The translations under genes were made by a program, and so were the position numbers. A DNA stretch of 64,000 nt from an uncultured Granulosicoccaceae bacterium. Its GTDB lineage: Bacteria > Pseudomonadota > Gammaproteobacteria > Granulosicoccales > Granulosicoccaceae. The stretch lies in the NCBI GenBank assembly GCA_937922945.1, contig CAKZUP010000009.1, positions 25,035 through 89,034 on the forward strand. Direction: 5' to 3'. Positions 62,190 to 64,000 of this stretch are shown piece after piece. The notes beneath the pieces were generated by a model, which was given only the letters and a program-made list of their open reading frames with translations, was not told where the DNA came from and did no database searches. Position 1 is the first letter of the stretch; each line of letters begins with the position of its first letter.

Positions 62190-63314
62190 ATGTTCAGGAC
62201 ATTTAGCTTTTTTCTAGCTTTAACCTTTGCTAGCAACGTGTTTGCGCAGTCAGCAGGCTTTCTACCTAAAGGTGAATTTCCAAAAACCGATTTCGATAAT
62301 CGATCAGTCGAGTGGGAAAGCATTCTCTCGGGCGGCCCGCCAAAAGATGGCATTCCCTCGATCGACACGCCACAGTTTTCCACGGCTGAGCAAGCCAAAG
62401 AATGGTTAGGCGATCAGGAACCCGTGGTGAGCTATGTCGACGGAGACGATGCTCGTGCATACCCTCTGCAAATCCTGATTTATCATGAAATCGTTAACGA
62501 TGTGGTTAACGAAAAACCCGTTACGGTCACGTTTTGCCCGTTATGCAATGCATCGATTGTGTTTAATCCGGTGGTCGATAATCAGACGCTTGACTTCGGC
62601 ACGACCGGCCGATTACGGAACAGCGATTTAATCATGTACGACCGCCAATCAGAAACCTGGTGGCAGCAGTTTACCGGCCGCGGCATTATCGGTAAGTACA
62701 ACGGAACCAGACTAGAGCAACTGGCTTCACAAATTGTTTCCTTTAAAACATTTGTTGAAACCTACCCAGCCGGTAAAATTCTTAATCGCGAGACAGGATA
62801 TGCGCGCCCATACGGCAATAACCCCTACACTGGCTATGACGACATAAACAACAGCCCATTCCTGTACAACGGCCCGGAGGACAAGCGATTGCCGCCAATG
62901 GAGCGCATCTTAAGCCTTAAGGCTGACAATAAGGCCTCGCTGTTAATTCCCACCACTAAGCTGGAAACACATCCTGTACTCAATATCCAGTACGACAGCA
63001 AGCCGATTGTGGTTATAGCTACATCAACTGCAACTTCCGCGTTGGACAAAAGCAGTATCGCCAAATCAAGAGACATTCCGGCAGCCGCCGCGTTCTCCTC
63101 TGAGCTTGATGGCAAAACACTGGAATTCGAGATAAAAAACAACAAGCTCATCGACAAAGAGACCAACAGTGAATGGAATGCGTTTGGAATTGCCGTAAAC
63201 GGCCCACTAAAGGCGCGCCAACTGATGCAAGTCGATAGCGGTGTACACTTCGCCTTTGCGTGGCTCGCCTTTGAACCAGAAGCGGTTGTATTTGAATTTG
63301 ACGATAAAGAGTAG
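62190..63314 (+). CDS. DUF3179 exported protein
   Basis: 374 residues. Signal peptide 1-19 (cleavage near VFAQ). The rest is a DUF3179 domain: DDARAYPLQILIYHEIVND (about 90-108), VTVTFCPLCNASIVFNP (about 114-130, with the C-P-L-C pair), FGTTGRLRNSDLIMYDR and TWWQQFTGRGIIG. It belongs to a family of periplasmic or extracellular proteins of unknown activity, widespread in bacteria and archaea. The CPLC motif could form a redox pair or metal site. The gene is monocistronic; 63332-63364 shows a weak hairpin after the stop. The function is not established. Confidence 0.9.
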   Translation: MFRTFSFFLALTFASNVFAQSAGFLPKGEFPKTDFDNRSVEWESILSGGPPKDGIPSIDTPQFSTAEQAKEWLGDQEPVVSYVDGDDARAYPLQILIYHEIVNDVVNEKPVTVTFCPLCNASIVFNPVVDNQTLDFGTTGRLRNSDLIMYDRQSETWWQQFTGRGIIGKYNGTRLEQLASQIVSFKTFVETYPAGKILNRETGYARPYGNNPYTGYDDINNSPFLYNGPEDKRLPPMERILSLKADNKASLLIPTTKLETHPVLNIQYDSKPIVVIATSTATSALDKSSIAKSRDIPAAAAFSSELDGKTLEFEIKNNKLIDKETNSEWNAFGIAVNGPLKARQLMQVDSGVHFAFAWLAFEPEAVVFEFDDKE

Positions 63315-63424
63315 CCTCAGCTACCCATCAATGGGCCGAACAAGTTTGTCACAAACTATTTGGCCTTTATAAGATCACACTCAACAGTAATGAGTGAAGC
63401 CGTTCAGCGACCGCTTGAACCGCA

Positions 63425-64000
63425 TTATTCATTAAACAATTGATCGAACTGTAAAAACATCTCAGCAAAATCGGCATTGTAAGTTGTACGAGCAACGGGC
63501 ACGCCATCTGGAGAGGGCGTGTGTTGCGCGCCGTACCAGTGCTGTTGCCTGGAAAACAAGCAAGCGCTAAACGTTGGCCAGTCGTTTCCATTGCACACGA
63601 GTACGCTTCCGTTTTCGCCAAATAACGGATTTGCTGGCGACATCAACACGCTTTGATGTGATTGATTTAATATTCGACGATCGGGATAAGCGCTGCGTCG
63701 ATAGACAATAGGATTGCCATGCGCAGATGGTTCAGTCGTTGCATTGGCTACAGCATTTACGCCGATTTGACTATCGTTATTACTGTAGATCAGCAGTCGT
63801 TTTTTATCGGAGCTGAACCGCTTGGTAAATGCCTTTACCAGGTAATCGATATCGACTACAGAATCGTTTGCCGATGCAACCGCCAGCACCGGCATGTTCA
63901 ACTGCTTCCCAGCCCACTTACGCTTTAAAACTTTTGTTAATGCATAGTATTGCGCCACACCATTAATGGGAATGGAATTGTACTTGGTTGGATTATCTTC
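63425..64000 (-). CDS. Alpha/beta hydrolase-like protein, 5' end outside the window
   Basis: The coding frame is open to the right edge of the window, so only about 191 C-terminal residues are seen and the catalytic Ser region is missing. EDNPTKYNSIPING near the start of the visible part, VLAVASANDSVVDID (the Asp-loop region of alpha/beta hydrolases) and the SHQSVLMSPANPLFGENG segment (its His) fit an esterase or lipase-like fold of unknown specificity. An internal GTG at 63958 is not the start. Confidence 0.68.
   Translation of the reverse strand, partial: EDNPTKYNSIPINGVAQYYALTKVLKRKWAGKQLNMPVLAVASANDSVVDIDYLVKAFTKRFSSDKKRLLIYSNNDSQIGVNAVANATTEPSAHGNPIVYRRSAYPDRRILNQSHQSVLMSPANPLFGENGSVLVCNGNDWPTFSACLFSRQQHWYGAQHTPSPDGVPVARTTYNADFAEMFLQFDQLFNE

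Noticed and set aside
63332..63364. Terminator after the DUF3179 gene
   Set aside because: A 6-bp inner stem plus a 4-bp outer pair with no clear T-run; could be chance.

Overview
This 64 kb window is a gene-dense, roughly half-GC chromosomal stretch of a Gram-negative bacterium, most likely a free-living, probably marine, gammaproteobacterium. Supporting genes are ubiA, gor, nudC, ybiT-type ABC-F, P-II/AmtB, a fimT-pilVWX-pilE minor pilin set, three OmpA-type peptidoglycan-binding proteins, several lipoproteins and an AcuI-type acrylyl-CoA reductase. No rRNA, tRNA, CRISPR array, prophage or insertion sequence was recognised. The genus is not determined.

Layout. 1-8.8 kb: CsaA-like protein, glycine-zipper OmpA lipoprotein, SLC13 permease plus class II aldolase operon, an AstE/aspartoacylase-like protein lacking its zinc ligands, DUF533 protein, family 2 glycosyltransferase, DUF6164 protein, AcuI. 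9-14.1 kb: secreted GH16 glucanase with two FnIII domains, HEXXH lipoprotein, Asn/Asp-rich lipoprotein. 14.1-21 kb: HNH nuclease, exostosin-like transferase, ABC exporter, LysR regulator, and amtB followed by glnB (reversed from the usual order) with short repeats around them. 21-28.7 kb: M48-TerB fusion, DUF349 protein coupled to an EAL protein with a degenerate CZB-like tail, and a galactose-oxidase-like copper enzyme with a GlyGly-CTERM-like tail. 28.9-33 kb: MoxR-DUF58-TgpA operon. 33-39 kb: GH31 glucosidase with an enolase-superfamily enzyme, NudC, and a pentapeptide-repeat/OmpA fusion. 39-46.7 kb: M48 protease with two YbjQ proteins; a nucleosidase-like / spore-photoproduct-lyase-like / SDR operon; a tiny zinc-ribbon protein; GNAT; Nudix; MalY/PatB-type lyase; dodecin. 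46.9-52.2 kb: CAP-domain lipoprotein, YbiT, pilin operon. 52.5-61 kb: gor, ubiA, two related membrane-type GTPases flanking an orphan CobT-like VWA protein, ComF. 61.3-64 kb: OmpA protein, DUF3179 protein, and a truncated alpha/beta hydrolase.

The best candidates for undescribed biology are: (1) the GTPase - CobT-like VWA - GTPase module at 54.8-60.3 kb; (2) the exported pentapeptide solenoid (37977-39125), which repeats an SR-x motif exactly every 20 residues eight times before an OmpA domain; (3) the SPL-like radical SAM operon (41.0-43.6 kb) in an apparently non-sporulating bacterium; (4) two apparent pseudo-domains, the ligand-less aspartoacylase-like protein and the ligand-less CZB tail on the EAL protein. 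All functions are inferred from sequence reading; no database search was run.
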